Positions 9,690 to 19,724 of a DNA stretch of 64,000 nt are shown here, piece after piece (position 1 is the stretch's first letter; every line of letters starts with the position of its first letter). Position numbers and translations under genes: made by a program. Below the pieces are notes generated by a model. That model saw nothing but the letters and a program-made list of their open reading frames with translations. It was not told where the DNA came from and did no database searches. This DNA is from Pseudogracilibacillus auburnensis (GTDB lineage: Bacteria > Bacillota > Bacilli > Bacillales > Amphibacillaceae): NCBI RefSeq assembly GCF_003201975.1, contig NZ_QJJQ01000022.1, positions 1 to 64,000 of the forward strand, read 5' to 3'.

Positions 9690-10508
9690 TTAAGGAAAAC
9701 GTGGGAATTGATCAAAATCTGGTTTACGTTTTTCTTTGAATGCATCTCTTCCTTCTTTTGCTTCGTCTGTCGTATAGTAAAGAAGTGTTGCATCTCCGCC
9801 CATTTGCTGCAAACCTGCAAGTCCATCTGTATCCGCGTTAAAGGATGCTTTTAAGAATCGTAATGCCGTTGGTGATTTTTCCAAAATTTCTTCACACCAT
9901 TGTAATGTTTCTTCTTCTAATTTTTCTAGTGGTACAACGGTATTGACCATCCCCATTTCATATGCATCAGCTGCACTATATTGACGGCATAAATACCAAA
10001 TTTCACGCGCACGTTTATGTCCAACCATACGCGCTAAATAACCTGCACCATATCCCGCATCAAAGCTACCAACTTTCGGTCCAGTTTGTCCAAATGTTGC
10101 GTTTTCTGAAGCAATCGTTAAATCACAAATAATGTGAAGTACATGTCCACCGCCAATGGCATACCCATTTACCATTGCAATGACAGGTTTTGGAATGGTG
10201 CGGATAAGGCGCTGTAAATCTAACACGTTTAGTCGCGGTACTTGGTCATCTCCTACATATCCTCCATGACCACGAACAGATTGGTCACCACCCGAACAAA
10301 ATGCTTTCTCTCCTGCACCTGTTAAAACAATGACTCCAATCGAAGAATCATCTCTTGCATCGGCAAAAGCATCGATCATTTCATTTACAGTGAGTGGAGT
10401 AAAAGCATTATGTTTCTCTGGTCGATTCATCGTAATTTTAGCGACACCATTATATTTTTCAAAAATGATTTCCTTATATTCTCTTACTTTTTCCCATTGT
10501 ACTGTCAC
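9690..10508 (-). CDS. menB: 1,4-Dihydroxy-2-naphthoyl-CoA synthase
   Basis: Closes the naphthalene ring by converting o-succinylbenzoyl-CoA to DHNA-CoA. The 272-aa crotonase-fold product has the standard length. Visible features are FCSGGDQ (oxyanion-hole region, residues about 81-87), [12 protein letters not shown] and [17 protein letters not shown], which is highly specific for MenB. It starts with GTG (MTVQWEKV) and overlaps the menH stop by four bases, typical of translational coupling. It is the last gene of the uninterrupted menF-D-H-B block. Confidence 0.97.
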   Translation of the reverse strand: MTVQWEKVREYKEIIFEKYNGVAKITMNRPEKHNAFTPLTVNEMIDAFADARDDSSIGVIVLTGAGEKAFCSGGDQSVRGHGGYVGDDQVPRLNVLDLQRLIRTIPKPVIAMVNGYAIGGGHVLHIICDLTIASENATFGQTGPKVGSFDAGYGAGYLARMVGHKRAREIWYLCRQYSAADAYEMGMVNTVVPLEKLEEETLQWCEEILEKSPTALRFLKASFNADTDGLAGLQQMGGDATLLYYTTDEAKEGRDAFKEKRKPDFDQFPRFP

Positions 10509-11341
10509 TTTCGAGCACCCTCTTTTATGTATATTTTTTCTCTCAAGAACTCCCTTACTATTTTAGCAAACTTTTCAACTTGTTCAACATGAACAGCATG
10601 ACCAGTATCTTTTATGATGGAAAGTTGTGCATCTTTTATTTGGGAATCCATTTCTTTAGTTATTTGGACAAATTTCTGATCCTTCGCTCCAGCAATTAAT
10701 AAAACTGGTACAATTACTTGTTGCAATTGTTTCCACCAAGATGGTTGTTTTCCAGTCCCCATATATAATAGTGAATTAGCTAGACCTTCCTCTGTTTGTT
10801 TCATTCGTTCCATACGGATTTTATCGCGGACGTCTTGCGGTAACCGTTTTTGCGACTGAAAAAGCGGGATATTCTCCCAATAATGAACAAAGCTAGCTAC
10901 TCCGTTTACCATGATTTGCTCTGCTAACTTAGCATCCTTTTCTATCCGGGCTTTTCTTTCTTCTTCCGTTTTCAAACCTGGTGACGCACTTTCTAAGATA
11001 AGTGTTTTTACGATTTCAGGATAATACATGGCAAAAGATAATGCTGTACGTCCACCAAGTGAATAGCCGAGCAAATGACATGTTTCAATCTGTAAGAATG
11101 TAAGCATTTGTTTTAAATCACGGCAAAATGCTTCCATCGTCTTAGGGGAGGAACCAGTCGTTCTGCCATGACCTGGTAAATCAATCGTAATGACTTGATA
11201 TTCTTTTGCCAAATTCGGAACTACATTTTCCCACGTTTTACTACTCCCTGTAAACCCATGTAGTAAAACGATTGGTTCGCCACTTCCCTGCTTAGTGTAA
11301 CCATAAGTGGTATCTTCAACTGCTATCAAATTATCATTCAT
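10505..11341 (-). CDS. menH: 2-Succinyl-6-hydroxy-2,4-cyclohexadiene-1-carboxylate synthase
   Basis: Alpha/beta-hydrolase-fold lyase that removes pyruvate from the MenD product. The 278-aa product has [10 protein letters not shown] (oxyanion region, residues 29-38), the nucleophile elbow GYSLGG with Ser94, an Asp in AGAKDQ and the catalytic His in DTGHAVH. The start overlaps the end of menD by eight bases. Position between menD and menB supports the assignment over other hydrolases. Confidence 0.93.
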   Translation of the reverse strand: MNDNLIAVEDTTYGYTKQGSGEPIVLLHGFTGSSKTWENVVPNLAKEYQVITIDLPGHGRTTGSSPKTMEAFCRDLKQMLTFLQIETCHLLGYSLGGRTALSFAMYYPEIVKTLILESASPGLKTEEERKARIEKDAKLAEQIMVNGVASFVHYWENIPLFQSQKRLPQDVRDKIRMERMKQTEEGLANSLLYMGTGKQPSWWKQLQQVIVPVLLIAGAKDQKFVQITKEMDSQIKDAQLSIIKDTGHAVHVEQVEKFAKIVREFLREKIYIKEGARK

Positions 11342-13079
11342 TTTTCAGTAACCTCTGCTCTATTTTTCCAAAAAGTTCTCGATGCCAGGCAACATTTTCC
11401 GCTCGATCTGTTTGTACTTCAATGACAGATAAACCGCTTATCTTATAGGCCTTTTGTAAAGCTGCTTCTAAACTAGCATGATTTAATACAAGTTCATATG
11501 ATCCACCATACATGGATACTGCTTTTTCAAAGTCAATGTTTAGAGGCGTACCGAATAGAGCTTCAAAATGTTTCTTTTCATTCGCTTGTGGTAAAAATGA
11601 AAAGATTCCCCCACCATTATTATTAATAAGTAAAATTGTTAGCCTTATTTTATATTGTTTGGCAACAAGTAAACTATTTAAATCATGATAAAAACTTAAG
11701 TCCCCTACGATTAACGTGACATGTTTATCTGTTGTTGCGGCAACGCCAAGTGCACTAGACACTGTCCCATCGATTCCACTAACTCCACGATTTGCATGTA
11801 CGGTCATTTGTTTATCATTCGGAGTAAAAAATGTATCTAAATCTCTAACTGGCATGCTGTTTGCTACAAAAATAACACTTTCGTTTGGAATCATTTGTAG
11901 TACATGTTGGACAGCTTTTCCTTCCGTTAACAACGCATCTGCTTCCCTATCTTCCAATTCCTCCATGACGATTTCATTCAGCTTTCGCCATTTGGATAAC
12001 CAAGTATCGTCTCTCTTCACCTGACGGAAAAGTGGTAGTACATCTTTACATAGTAAGCTACCATCTGCAAAAATATATTCACTATGATGATTGGTTGGTT
12101 CGCGCATCGCTTCATTATCTTCCACGACGATTTGTAACACGTCTTCATGTTCCTCTAAATAAAACAAATAATTTTTTGAAATTGGCATCGCACCAAAACG
12201 AATAATATAATCAGGTGTTAGCTTTGCTCGCAGTTCTTTTGAACGTAACATCGCGTCATACGTAGAAATAATCGTATTTTTCCCGTGCCCGCCTGCTCGT
12301 AGCTGTGATAATGGATCGGCAAGTACAGGAATTTGTAACTGCTCACTAAGTGCGGTAAGATGCATTCCTAATGATTCGTCCACTTGGGGACCACAAACAA
12401 TCACCCCTTTTTTATGTGTAGCAAGCTTTTGAACGAACAGTTGTAATTGCTGTTCCTGTAATCGTTTTTTTCCGTCATATACACTATTATAACAATTTCC
12501 AGTGCGTTCCCCCCATAAACCGTCCATATGCACATTGGGCATTAACGGTTCTCGAAATGGAAAATTATAATGAACAGGGCCTGGATTTCCTTGCATTGCT
12601 TTTCGAACTGCCCGTGCGGCACTACTACGTACATAGCGAAGCATTTCAGGTGAACGATCTGGTAACGCCATTTCTTGAAAATCTTTGACAAACTGTCCAT
12701 ACATATTTATTTGAGTGATTGTTTGGGAAGCCCCGACTCCCCGTAATTCATGAGGGCGGTCTGCCGTCAATACAATGAGCGGGACACGAGCATAATATGC
12801 TTCAACGATTGCGGGAAAATAATTAGCTGCTGCTGTTCCCGATGTACAGACAAGTGCAACAGGTTTATTCGTTTGTTTTGCAATACCTAATGCAAAATAG
12901 GCTGCAGAACGTTCATCGATGATAACCCATTCCTTTATACGCTGATGTTCTGCACATAATACTGCAAGCGGAGTGGATCTTGACCCAGGTGAAACAACAA
13001 CATGGGTAAGCCCACTACAAACTAATTCATCAACAAAGCTTGCAGTATAGCGAGTTAAATTTTCAATATGACTCATCAT
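11334..13079 (-). CDS. menD: 2-Succinyl-5-enolpyruvyl-6-hydroxy-3-cyclohexene-1-carboxylate synthase
   Basis: Thiamine-diphosphate enzyme that joins isochorismate and 2-oxoglutarate. The 581-aa product shows the N-terminal pyrimidine-binding part (SPGSRSTPLAVL near 30, DERSAAYFALGIAK near 55, CTSGTAAANYFPAIVEA near 78) and the C-terminal diphosphate-binding motif GDLSFYHDLNSL followed by NNNGGGIFSFLPQ. Two adjacent ATGs follow GGAGG; the second gives slightly better spacing. The 5' end overlaps menF by 17 bases. Confidence 0.97.
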   Translation of the reverse strand: MMSHIENLTRYTASFVDELVCSGLTHVVVSPGSRSTPLAVLCAEHQRIKEWVIIDERSAAYFALGIAKQTNKPVALVCTSGTAAANYFPAIVEAYYARVPLIVLTADRPHELRGVGASQTITQINMYGQFVKDFQEMALPDRSPEMLRYVRSSAARAVRKAMQGNPGPVHYNFPFREPLMPNVHMDGLWGERTGNCYNSVYDGKKRLQEQQLQLFVQKLATHKKGVIVCGPQVDESLGMHLTALSEQLQIPVLADPLSQLRAGGHGKNTIISTYDAMLRSKELRAKLTPDYIIRFGAMPISKNYLFYLEEHEDVLQIVVEDNEAMREPTNHHSEYIFADGSLLCKDVLPLFRQVKRDDTWLSKWRKLNEIVMEELEDREADALLTEGKAVQHVLQMIPNESVIFVANSMPVRDLDTFFTPNDKQMTVHANRGVSGIDGTVSSALGVAATTDKHVTLIVGDLSFYHDLNSLLVAKQYKIRLTILLINNNGGGIFSFLPQANEKKHFEALFGTPLNIDFEKAVSMYGGSYELVLNHASLEAALQKAYKISGLSVIEVQTDRAENVAWHRELFGKIEQRLLKNE

Positions 13080-14463
13080 TGGCCTCCATAATATGAAGCA
13101 TCGGTAAAAATTTCACGTTCGTTTCATCGTATTCCATTTCTGGATCTGAATCACGCATTACACCACAACCGGCAAAAAGGGAAACCTCATCTTTTTGGAT
13201 CAATCCTGAACGAATAGCAACGGCGAATTCACTATTTTTATTGCTATCAAGCCAGCCGATCGGTGCTCCATACCAGCCTCGATCTAAACGTTCTTCTTCT
13301 CGAATAAACGCTAATGCTTTTTCCCTTGGAACTCCTCCTAATGCAGGAGTTGGGTGCAATTTTTTTATGATATCAAACACTGTATAACTTGGCTTTAACT
13401 TCGCTGTTACCGGAGTGTATAAGTGTTGTAGGTTTCGGAGTGGATAGATTACCGGCTCCTTTGGAATATCGATTGCTTCACAATATTTTTCAATATTTTG
13501 TTTAATCATTTGCACAACATAATCATGTTCTTCACGATTCTTTTGATCAAATAGTAAACTTCGTGCAATTGTTGCATCTTCTTCTTTCGTTTTTCCACGT
13601 GGAGCTGTCCCTGCCAAACACGTAGACAATAGCTTATCACCTTGTACTTGAACAAGCCTTTCGGGAGTTGCTCCTAAAAAGCAATTATCATCTTGCTCAA
13701 ATGCAAAGATATAACTATTTGGTTGCGTGTTAATTAGTTTTTTTAACATGCCCGCAATATTTGCGTCTTTATTTAACTTTAGACGCATCTCTCGCGCGAG
13801 TACAATTTTTTTAGCTCGATTTTGTTTTATTTCATCGACTGCTTTTTGAACAGTTTTTTTCCATGTGTTTGGTGCGATTTCTTTTTTGGCAATCACTTTT
13901 TGCGTGCTATGATGGTGCTCTGTTTCGGTTAATAAAATTTTCTCCATCGTATTTACTTCATGAATAATCTGTTCAATATTGTCCTTATTTGTTAAATAAC
14001 GATTCATCGTTAAATAATAGTTACTATTATTTTTAACGACCATATACGCTGGAATTGTTAATTGACTTGTCGGATACTTTGCCCATAGTCCACTTTTCTC
14101 CCTTTTCGGATCAAAAGACATACCACCGAGTGCAACTAAACCTGTCCCAACTTCTTTAAAGTGATCATGAATGATTGCCTCTTGAAGGATATTTTTCCAT
14201 TCTTTTTGCAATTGTTCAAATCGGTCTTCATGTCCAATCACTTTATGTGTACAACCGACTCCAACAAGTGCAAAATCATTCGAACTATTTGTCCAAAACA
14301 AACGATCTTTCTTCGTATTTTTTGCAGCTTGAAACACATCTATTAAATCAACTTTATCGATCTTCTTTGTCCAACTAAACAATGGTTGTTTTCGTAAAGA
14401 GATCGCTTCATCGATTGCTTTATATAAAAAGGATTGTAAAGTCTTTTCCTCAAGTTCAATCAT
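13063..14463 (-). CDS. menF: Isochorismate synthase
   Basis: Converts chorismate to isochorismate, the first committed step to menaquinone. The 466-aa product has a chorismate-binding C-terminal half with KIVLAREM, GATPERLV, CLAGTAPRG, PTPALGGVPR and GWYGAPIGWLD. The open frame extends 36 bases further upstream, but the ATG at 14463 (MIELEEKTL) has GGAGG at the right spacing and is chosen. It heads the minus-strand men operon. The promoter should lie in 14464-14722, which it shares with the divergent menA unit. Confidence 0.95.
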   Translation of the reverse strand: MIELEEKTLQSFLYKAIDEAISLRKQPLFSWTKKIDKVDLIDVFQAAKNTKKDRLFWTNSSNDFALVGVGCTHKVIGHEDRFEQLQKEWKNILQEAIIHDHFKEVGTGLVALGGMSFDPKREKSGLWAKYPTSQLTIPAYMVVKNNSNYYLTMNRYLTNKDNIEQIIHEVNTMEKILLTETEHHHSTQKVIAKKEIAPNTWKKTVQKAVDEIKQNRAKKIVLAREMRLKLNKDANIAGMLKKLINTQPNSYIFAFEQDDNCFLGATPERLVQVQGDKLLSTCLAGTAPRGKTKEEDATIARSLLFDQKNREEHDYVVQMIKQNIEKYCEAIDIPKEPVIYPLRNLQHLYTPVTAKLKPSYTVFDIIKKLHPTPALGGVPREKALAFIREEERLDRGWYGAPIGWLDSNKNSEFAVAIRSGLIQKDEVSLFAGCGVMRDSDPEMEYDETNVKFLPMLHIMEANDESY

Positions 14464-14722
14464 GTATATACCTCCAATAATACGCAGCATATAGGCCACT
14501 ACTCTATTTTATTCTCTTTTAAGTGGATTCTCAAGGAAAGGCTCATTTTTTACAAAGTGAATGTAAATTCTTATAATGAACTCGTTACATTGACATGTGC
14601 AAATGATTTCCATAATATGAAGAGGAAGATGACAATTTTATTTTCAAAGAAAAAGCTTTTACATTGTTTAATATGACAGTTATTTTACCAAAAACTTCAA
14701 CAATCACCAAGGGAGATTAAAG

Positions 14723-15658
14723 ATGAGTCAAGATAAAACAGATATCAAACAAGCTTTGAATGAACAAGACGGGTTTCAAGTATGGTGGCGATTGTTAAGG
14801 CCTCATACGTTAACTGCTTCGTTTATCCCTGTCTTTGTCGGTACGATGTTTGCATTTGTAAGTGAAAATATTTTTCAAGTGAATTTGTTTTTAGCCATGT
14901 TATTTGCTTCCATATTAATTCAGGCTGCAACGAATATGTTTAATGAATATTATGATTATGTCCGGGGCTTAGATAATGAAGAGTCAGTCGGAATTGGTGG
15001 AACGATTGTCCGTGATGGGATTGCACCCAAAACAGTACTCCGCTTAGGATTAACTTTTTTCGGGATCGCCATTTTACTCGGAGTGTATATTTGTTTCGCA
15101 TCTAGTTGGTGGATTGCAATAATCGGTGCTGCATCCATGTTTATCGGCTATTTATACACGGGTGGGCCAATCCCCATTGCCTATACTCCATTTGGTGAAT
15201 TATTTGCGGGTCTGTTAATGGGAACAGTCATTATCGCGATTAGTTACTATATTCAAACATTAACGATGACGAAAGAAGTTATTCTCATTTCTATTCCTAT
15301 CGCCATTTTTATCGGCGCGATTTTACTTGCAAACAATATTCGTGATTTAGATAATGATAAAGAAAATGGTCGAAAAACGATTGCCATTTTACTCGGTAGA
15401 ATAAATGCGATTCGATTTTTAGGGAGTTTATTCTTTGTTGCATACCTTTTGACTGCAACATTTATCTTTATGGGAATCCTCCCACTTTGGTCTCTTCTGA
15501 CTTTTTTAAGTATAAAAAAAGCAATGGACGTCATTCATGGCTTCCGTGGTAAAACAAAGCCACTTGAAATGATGCCGGCAATGATCAATACTGGTAAGAC
15601 AAACTCTATTTATGGGTTTTTATTAGGATTTTCTTTACTTTTAAGTAAATTAATATAG
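14723..15658 (+). CDS. menA: 1,4-Dihydroxy-2-naphthoate polyprenyltransferase
   Basis: Integral membrane UbiA-family enzyme that attaches the polyprenyl tail to DHNA. The 311-aa product has eight to nine hydrophobic segments. Both Asp-rich motifs are present: NMFNEYYDYVRGLDN near residues 76-90 and NNIRDLDNDKENGRKT near 205-220. AAGGGAGA precedes the ATG. It is divergent from menF and is followed by menI after 12 bases, forming a second men unit. Confidence 0.95.
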   Translation: MSQDKTDIKQALNEQDGFQVWWRLLRPHTLTASFIPVFVGTMFAFVSENIFQVNLFLAMLFASILIQAATNMFNEYYDYVRGLDNEESVGIGGTIVRDGIAPKTVLRLGLTFFGIAILLGVYICFASSWWIAIIGAASMFIGYLYTGGPIPIAYTPFGELFAGLLMGTVIIAISYYIQTLTMTKEVILISIPIAIFIGAILLANNIRDLDNDKENGRKTIAILLGRINAIRFLGSLFFVAYLLTATFIFMGILPLWSLLTFLSIKKAMDVIHGFRGKTKPLEMMPAMINTGKTNSIYGFLLGFSLLLSKLI

Positions 15659-15670
15659 GGGGATGTTTAC

Positions 15671-16057
15671 ATGAATAACACATTAATGAATGCACTTGGA
15701 ATTGAAGTGATAAAGCTCGATAAAGATCAAGTCATCATGACCATGCCTGTAGATGAACGTACACACCAGCCTGCTGGATTTTTGCATGGTGGGGCAAGCG
15801 TATTATTGGCGGAAACTGCTGCAAGTATCGGTGGTTTATTAAATGTAGATGAAGAAAAGCAATCTGTCTTTGGAATCGAAATTAATGCAAACCATGTAAA
15901 AAGTAAGCGTGAAGGACTAGTAACTGCAACAGCCACCCCACTCCATGTAGGTAGAACGACAATGGTTTGGGATGTAAAAATTACCGATGAACAAAACAAG
16001 TTAATTTGTGTTTCACGTTGTACAGTTGGAGTCGTTCAGAAGAAGAACGCCAAATAG
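15671..16057 (+). CDS. menI: Hotdog-fold thioesterase, probable DHNA-CoA thioesterase
   Basis: Probably hydrolyses DHNA-CoA to DHNA between MenB and MenA. The 128-aa product is a PaaI/YdiI-type hotdog protein: MPVDERTHQPAGFLHGG spans residues 25-41, with the catalytic Glu48 in LLAETAAS and the conserved GIEINANHVKSKREG segment. It closely resembles E. coli YdiI and B. subtilis YuxO. Its place directly after menA, 12 bases downstream, makes the menaquinone role more likely than a general thioesterase role. That role is inference from family and context. Confidence 0.88.
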   Translation: MNNTLMNALGIEVIKLDKDQVIMTMPVDERTHQPAGFLHGGASVLLAETAASIGGLLNVDEEKQSVFGIEINANHVKSKREGLVTATATPLHVGRTTMVWDVKITDEQNKLICVSRCTVGVVQKKNAK

Positions 16058-16072
16058 AAAGCAGGAATAATC

Positions 16073-16837
16073 ATGTGTATTATTAGTCTCCATTTTCAAG
16101 ATCATGCCCAATATAAATTAATTATTGCGGCAAACCGCGATGAGTTTTACGAACGTCCGACTAAAGAGGCAGGGTTTTGGGATGATGCACCTGAGCTTTT
16201 GGCGGGCCGTGATTTAGAAAGAATGGGTACATGGCTAGGGATAACGAAACAAGGTCGATTTGCTGCATTAACGAATTATCGTGATCCTACGAACGAACAT
16301 CCAAATAAAAACTCCCGTGGTCAAATCGTTACATCCTTTTTGACAGGTGGAACATCTACAACAGATTTTTTAAAAGAATTACGGAAAAGAAAAGATGATT
16401 ATAACGGTTTTAACATTATTGTTGGCACCGTAGATGAATTGTATTATTACGGAAATAGACAAACCGACATCGTGAAATTAAACGGCGGAACATATACTGT
16501 TAGTAATCATTTATTAAATACACCATGGCCGAAAGTAGAAAAAGCGCGAACCATGTTGCAGAAATATGTAACTACTCATGAAGAGATAGATGTGGATGCT
16601 TTATTTGAGCAATTAGCTTACCGTGAAATTGCTCCAGATGAATCACTTCCGAATACGGGTATTGGAATGGATTTAGAACGAAAATTATCTCCAATCTTCA
16701 TTAAAACGGATGGGTATGGTACAAGGTCTTCTACTGTTTTACTCATTAATCAGGATAATGAGGTCACATTTATTGAGCGCACATATAACGAAGGCTCCTT
16801 TAAAAAGGAAAATAAATTTACTTTTCGGATAAAATAA
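16073..16837 (+). CDS. NRDE (TANGO2-like) family protein
   Basis: The 254-aa product begins with Cys2 (MCIISL) and carries the family-defining Asn-Arg-Asp-Glu at residues 21-24, then RDLERMGTWLGI and NYRDP. Such proteins may be Ntn-type hydrolases with a processed N-terminal Cys, and eukaryotic relatives have been linked to Golgi organisation and haem transport; the bacterial function is not established. It follows menI by 15 bases and is likely cotranscribed with menA-menI. The link to menaquinone is only positional. Confidence 0.85.
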   Translation: MCIISLHFQDHAQYKLIIAANRDEFYERPTKEAGFWDDAPELLAGRDLERMGTWLGITKQGRFAALTNYRDPTNEHPNKNSRGQIVTSFLTGGTSTTDFLKELRKRKDDYNGFNIIVGTVDELYYYGNRQTDIVKLNGGTYTVSNHLLNTPWPKVEKARTMLQKYVTTHEEIDVDALFEQLAYREIAPDESLPNTGIGMDLERKLSPIFIKTDGYGTRSSTVLLINQDNEVTFIERTYNEGSFKKENKFTFRIK

Positions 16838-17119
16838 AGGCACTACCGTTTCAAGGATAGCAAAAGAGGGTTTCAATTACAGAAAAGGAAAGAAATATTG
16901 TTTCAAATCGAAAATAAATAAATGTTGCATACCCAATTAAAATGAACATCTGATAAACGACTTCGTAGGGTGAGATGACCATCTGAAAAACAGCCCGCAC
17001 TAACTACAACGAAAACGACTGTTAAAAAAAGGGAAATTAATCATCATGGGTCGGAGAAAATATACGATTTCCCAGCGAAATCAATAAAAAGGCGAAGTTA
17101 ACAAAATAGTTCACGTATT

Positions 17120-17167
17120 AAAAAAACTCCCCATTAAGATTTTTACAGCCTTATGGGGAGTTTTTTT
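17120..17167. terminator. Bidirectional terminator between the NRDE gene and ribU
   Basis: AAAAAACTCCCC pairs with GGGGAGTTTTTT around a 20-base loop. It ends nine bases from the ribU stop codon. The remaining 16838-17119 shows no gene. Confidence 0.85.
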
Positions 17168-17175
17168 ATTTATTT

Positions 17176-17760
17176 TTATCCAACTACCTCTACTCGTTTT
17201 TGTTCGATCCACTGTTTTAATTTGATAAACAGCGGAATAAATAACATACTGACTATAATCCCTTTTAAGATATTAAATGGTAAAATACCAACAATTACGG
17301 ATGTCCATTTGATCGTATTATTCATTTCCATTCCAATAAGCCACGAATACGCCGGTAAAATAATGACATAGTTTAACACACTCATAATGATTGCCATCCC
17401 TGCTGTCCCAATAACGAGTCCTGAAATAACACTTTTTACCCCTTTGTATCGGTGATATAAATAAGCAACTGGGAAAATAAATAGTGTTCCGGCAATAAAG
17501 TTAGCAATAACGCCTATTGGATCTGTTGCACCAGAAAAAGCAAAATAAAGAACATTTTTCATAAATACAACGAAGATTCCAGCAAGTGGTGAAAAAATTA
17601 GTCCTGCTATTAACGCTGGAATATCACTAAAATCTACTTTTAAATAAGGTGGTAGCATTGGTAACGGAAAACTAATAAAAAATAAAATAAGTGACACAGT
17701 TGCAAGTAATGATAATACGACAAGTTTAACTAATTTTGATGAGCGATTTGTCATCTGCAT
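17176..17760 (-). CDS. ribU: Riboflavin transporter, ECF S-component
   Basis: Membrane substrate-binding subunit that works with the shared ECF energising module to import riboflavin. The 194-aa product has about six hydrophobic segments, with family features in YLKVDFSDIPALIAGLIF and the polar SGATDPIG region. Several in-frame ATGs cluster after the GGAGGAGG site; the one at 17760 has about seven bases of spacing and is preferred over 17778. An FMN riboswitch with a terminator lies in the leader, confirming the riboflavin assignment and predicting repression when FMN is plentiful. Confidence 0.94.
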   Translation of the reverse strand: MQMTNRSSKLVKLVVLSLLATVSLILFFISFPLPMLPPYLKVDFSDIPALIAGLIFSPLAGIFVVFMKNVLYFAFSGATDPIGVIANFIAGTLFIFPVAYLYHRYKGVKSVISGLVIGTAGMAIIMSVLNYVIILPAYSWLIGMEMNNTIKWTSVIVGILPFNILKGIIVSMLFIPLFIKLKQWIEQKRVEVVG

Positions 17761-17831
17761 CATCATCTCCTCCTCCATCCCTATATCGATTCATAAACAT
17801 TGATGAAGGATAAGCTAATGATTTCCTTACA

Positions 17832-17863
17832 ATAATAAAACCCTAAAACAAATCGTTTTAGGG
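17832..17863 (-). terminator. Riboswitch-controlled terminator of the ribU leader
   Basis: CCCTAAAAC and GTTTTAGGG arms pair across a five-base loop and are followed on the minus strand by TTTTATTATT. It lies between the FMN aptamer and the ribU start, so it is the likely expression platform. Confidence 0.88.
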
Positions 17864-17910
17864 CATTTTTCATAGGGAAATTAAGCACAAAATATATTGT
17901 ACTTTTAGCT

Positions 17911-18055
17911 TCATCTTCTCCCATCCAGACTATAACTGTCGGCTCTGGACTTACACCAGATCAGCCACTATTTATAAAATAAATAGCAGGTCACGGGCTT
18001 AAAGTTATGATAACTTTTTACCGTCGGTCGGGAATTACGCCCTGCCCCGAAAATG
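17911..18055 (-). ncRNA. FMN riboswitch (RFN element)
   Basis: Read on the minus strand, the conserved blocks of the RFN element appear in order: GGGGCAGGGCG-like 5' segment, CCCGACCG, the GCCCGTGACC block, an AT-rich variable hairpin, TGGTGTAAGTCCAGAGCCGAC and CAGTCTGGATGGGAGAAG-like 3' end. It is 150 bases upstream of ribU with a terminator between. The identification is confident from sequence alone. Confidence 0.95.
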
Positions 18056-18664
18056 AAATCGATATGTTGTTGTATATTTACTATAGCTTAAATGCGTTAA
18101 AATGACAAGTGGGAAAACTTTATTGGTTTGCCTATTCGCTATTTTAGGCTTGACTAGCCTACTTTATGCCGAATTTGGAAACAATTCAAAATATAAAATC
18201 GATCTAAATTACCTACCTTATATGTAATTCCATTATCGCATTCATCCATATATTGTACCCAAGAGATATTATTCATTGGAACGCTTAATTACGGCCTTTC
18301 TCTTTACTTATTTTACAAATGCCGGTAAATGAAAAGGCACATGATAAAAGACTTTATCAAAATGATGCAACAAGCATGTCTGTTGTTCTGACAAACGAGC
18401 AAATAGACAAATTATTACATAAGTTAATAGGAAATGAAAATGATAATAAGATGCTGCTCCAGTTAGAAAACATGATAAGATATGAAGCTAAATGAACACT
18501 ATTTGCGTTCTTTTTTCCTTATAAAAAACAACCCCATAATTGGATTAGAAAATTCATAAGACCTTATTCAAAATGTCGATTAATTTTAAAAATACTATCA
18601 GGTTTTCGGTTAAAGAATAGAAAAAAACATAATATAAAGTTAATGATTTAAAAGAGGTGATCAA
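18056..18664. other. Intergenic region with two doubtful small ORFs
   Basis: About 600 bases without a clear gene. Two short plus-strand frames are open: 18102-18227 (41 codons, one hydrophobic stretch) and 18319-18495 (58 codons, charged, TNEQIDKLLHKLIG-like helix). Neither has a recognisable ribosome binding site, so both may be remnants. The first part should hold the ribU promoter. Confidence 0.4.
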
Positions 18665-19390
18665 TTGATTAAAAAAGTTCTCATCGTATTTTGTGTTTTA
18701 TTTAGTTTTAATTACACCCATCTGGTCGATGCTTCCACTAAAAATCGAGAGGAATATGAAAAGTTAGGAAAAGTTTTTTGGGATGTGGACTTAGAAGAAA
18801 AATTTATAGCACTTACTTTTGATGATGGCCCACATCCTGCTTATACACCTCAAATATTAGATGTGTTGTTAAAACATCAAGCAAAAGCAACTTTTTTTGT
18901 CATGGGGGCTCATGCAAAAAAATATCCAGATATAATTAAACGGCAAGCTGTAGAAGGTCATGAAATAGGCAACCACACGTTTAACCATATTTATCATCAA
19001 AAAAATTCCGATCAACTAAAGGATGAACTTGATCATACGAAAAAGGCCATTCACGAAATCACCGGAAAAAAAACGAATCTCTTTCGACCGGTTGGTGGTA
19101 TTTATAATGATTTAATTATTCATACAGCAATAGAGAATGGGTATGACGTTATTATGTGGTCTTGGCATCAAGATACAAAAGATTGGAAATCGCCTAGTGT
19201 AAATAATATTGTAAATCACGTTACATCTAATGTTCAACCAGGTGATATTGTCTTATTACATGATGCTGGTGGAAATCGTTCTCAAACAGTTAAGGCACTG
19301 GATGAAATACTTACCGTTTTAAAGGAAGAAGGTTACCAATTTGTCACTGTTTCTGAACTAATAAAAATAAGTCACACAAAATATAAATAA
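18665..19390 (+). CDS. Polysaccharide deacetylase family protein (NodB domain)
   Basis: Exported carbohydrate esterase of 241 aa, expected to remove acetyl groups from peptidoglycan or another glycan. After a signal sequence (residues 1-24) the NodB motifs follow: TFDDGPHP with metal-binding Asp54, GNHTFNH with His104 and His108, a FRPVGG motif near 138 and a late LLHDAGG with the catalytic His. It starts with TTG after AAAGAGGTGA, five bases away. Length and motifs resemble the PdaA/PdaB group, but the substrate cannot be decided. It converges on a second, divergent deacetylase-family gene at 19725. Confidence 0.88.
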   Translation: MIKKVLIVFCVLFSFNYTHLVDASTKNREEYEKLGKVFWDVDLEEKFIALTFDDGPHPAYTPQILDVLLKHQAKATFFVMGAHAKKYPDIIKRQAVEGHEIGNHTFNHIYHQKNSDQLKDELDHTKKAIHEITGKKTNLFRPVGGIYNDLIIHTAIENGYDVIMWSWHQDTKDWKSPSVNNIVNHVTSNVQPGDIVLLHDAGGNRSQTVKALDEILTVLKEEGYQFVTVSELIKISHTKYK

Positions 19391-19484
19391 GGCTGAGAAT
19401 AACTTAAACGATCAAATCTAAAAAGACCAATACATTATCTTAGCTCCGGAAATATACGTAGACTAGACTCCAGATCGGTTAGAA

Positions 19485-19724
19485 AGGTCACGTCCATGTT
19501 ACCATCGCCGACTAGCACGTCCTGGGACTTGATAAAATCTCGTCCTATCGAAAACATTGTGCGTTGCTGAAGGAAAGGCATCCGTGAGAACCATAGTGCG
19601 CTAGCATGATGAAGCTCATCAGCCCAGATGCCTTAAGGTGCGTAAAATATATTTCCAGAGCGAGTTATATACTGTTACCATTGTTCGGACTCTTCATTAA
19701 CAAACACACTTTTGTCCCAACCTT
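19485..19724. repeat. Two interspersed repeats between the convergent deacetylase genes
   Basis: Positions 19495-19575 carry cacgtcctgggact and ctcgtcctatcgaaaac, a copy of the family at 0.2, 9.4, 22.0 and 51.5 kb. Positions 19620-19722, read on the minus strand, carry gggacaaaagtgt, gaacaatggta and cgctctggaaa in the same order as the element at 44642-44788. The second repeat starts directly at the stop codon of the gene at 19725. Confidence 0.7.
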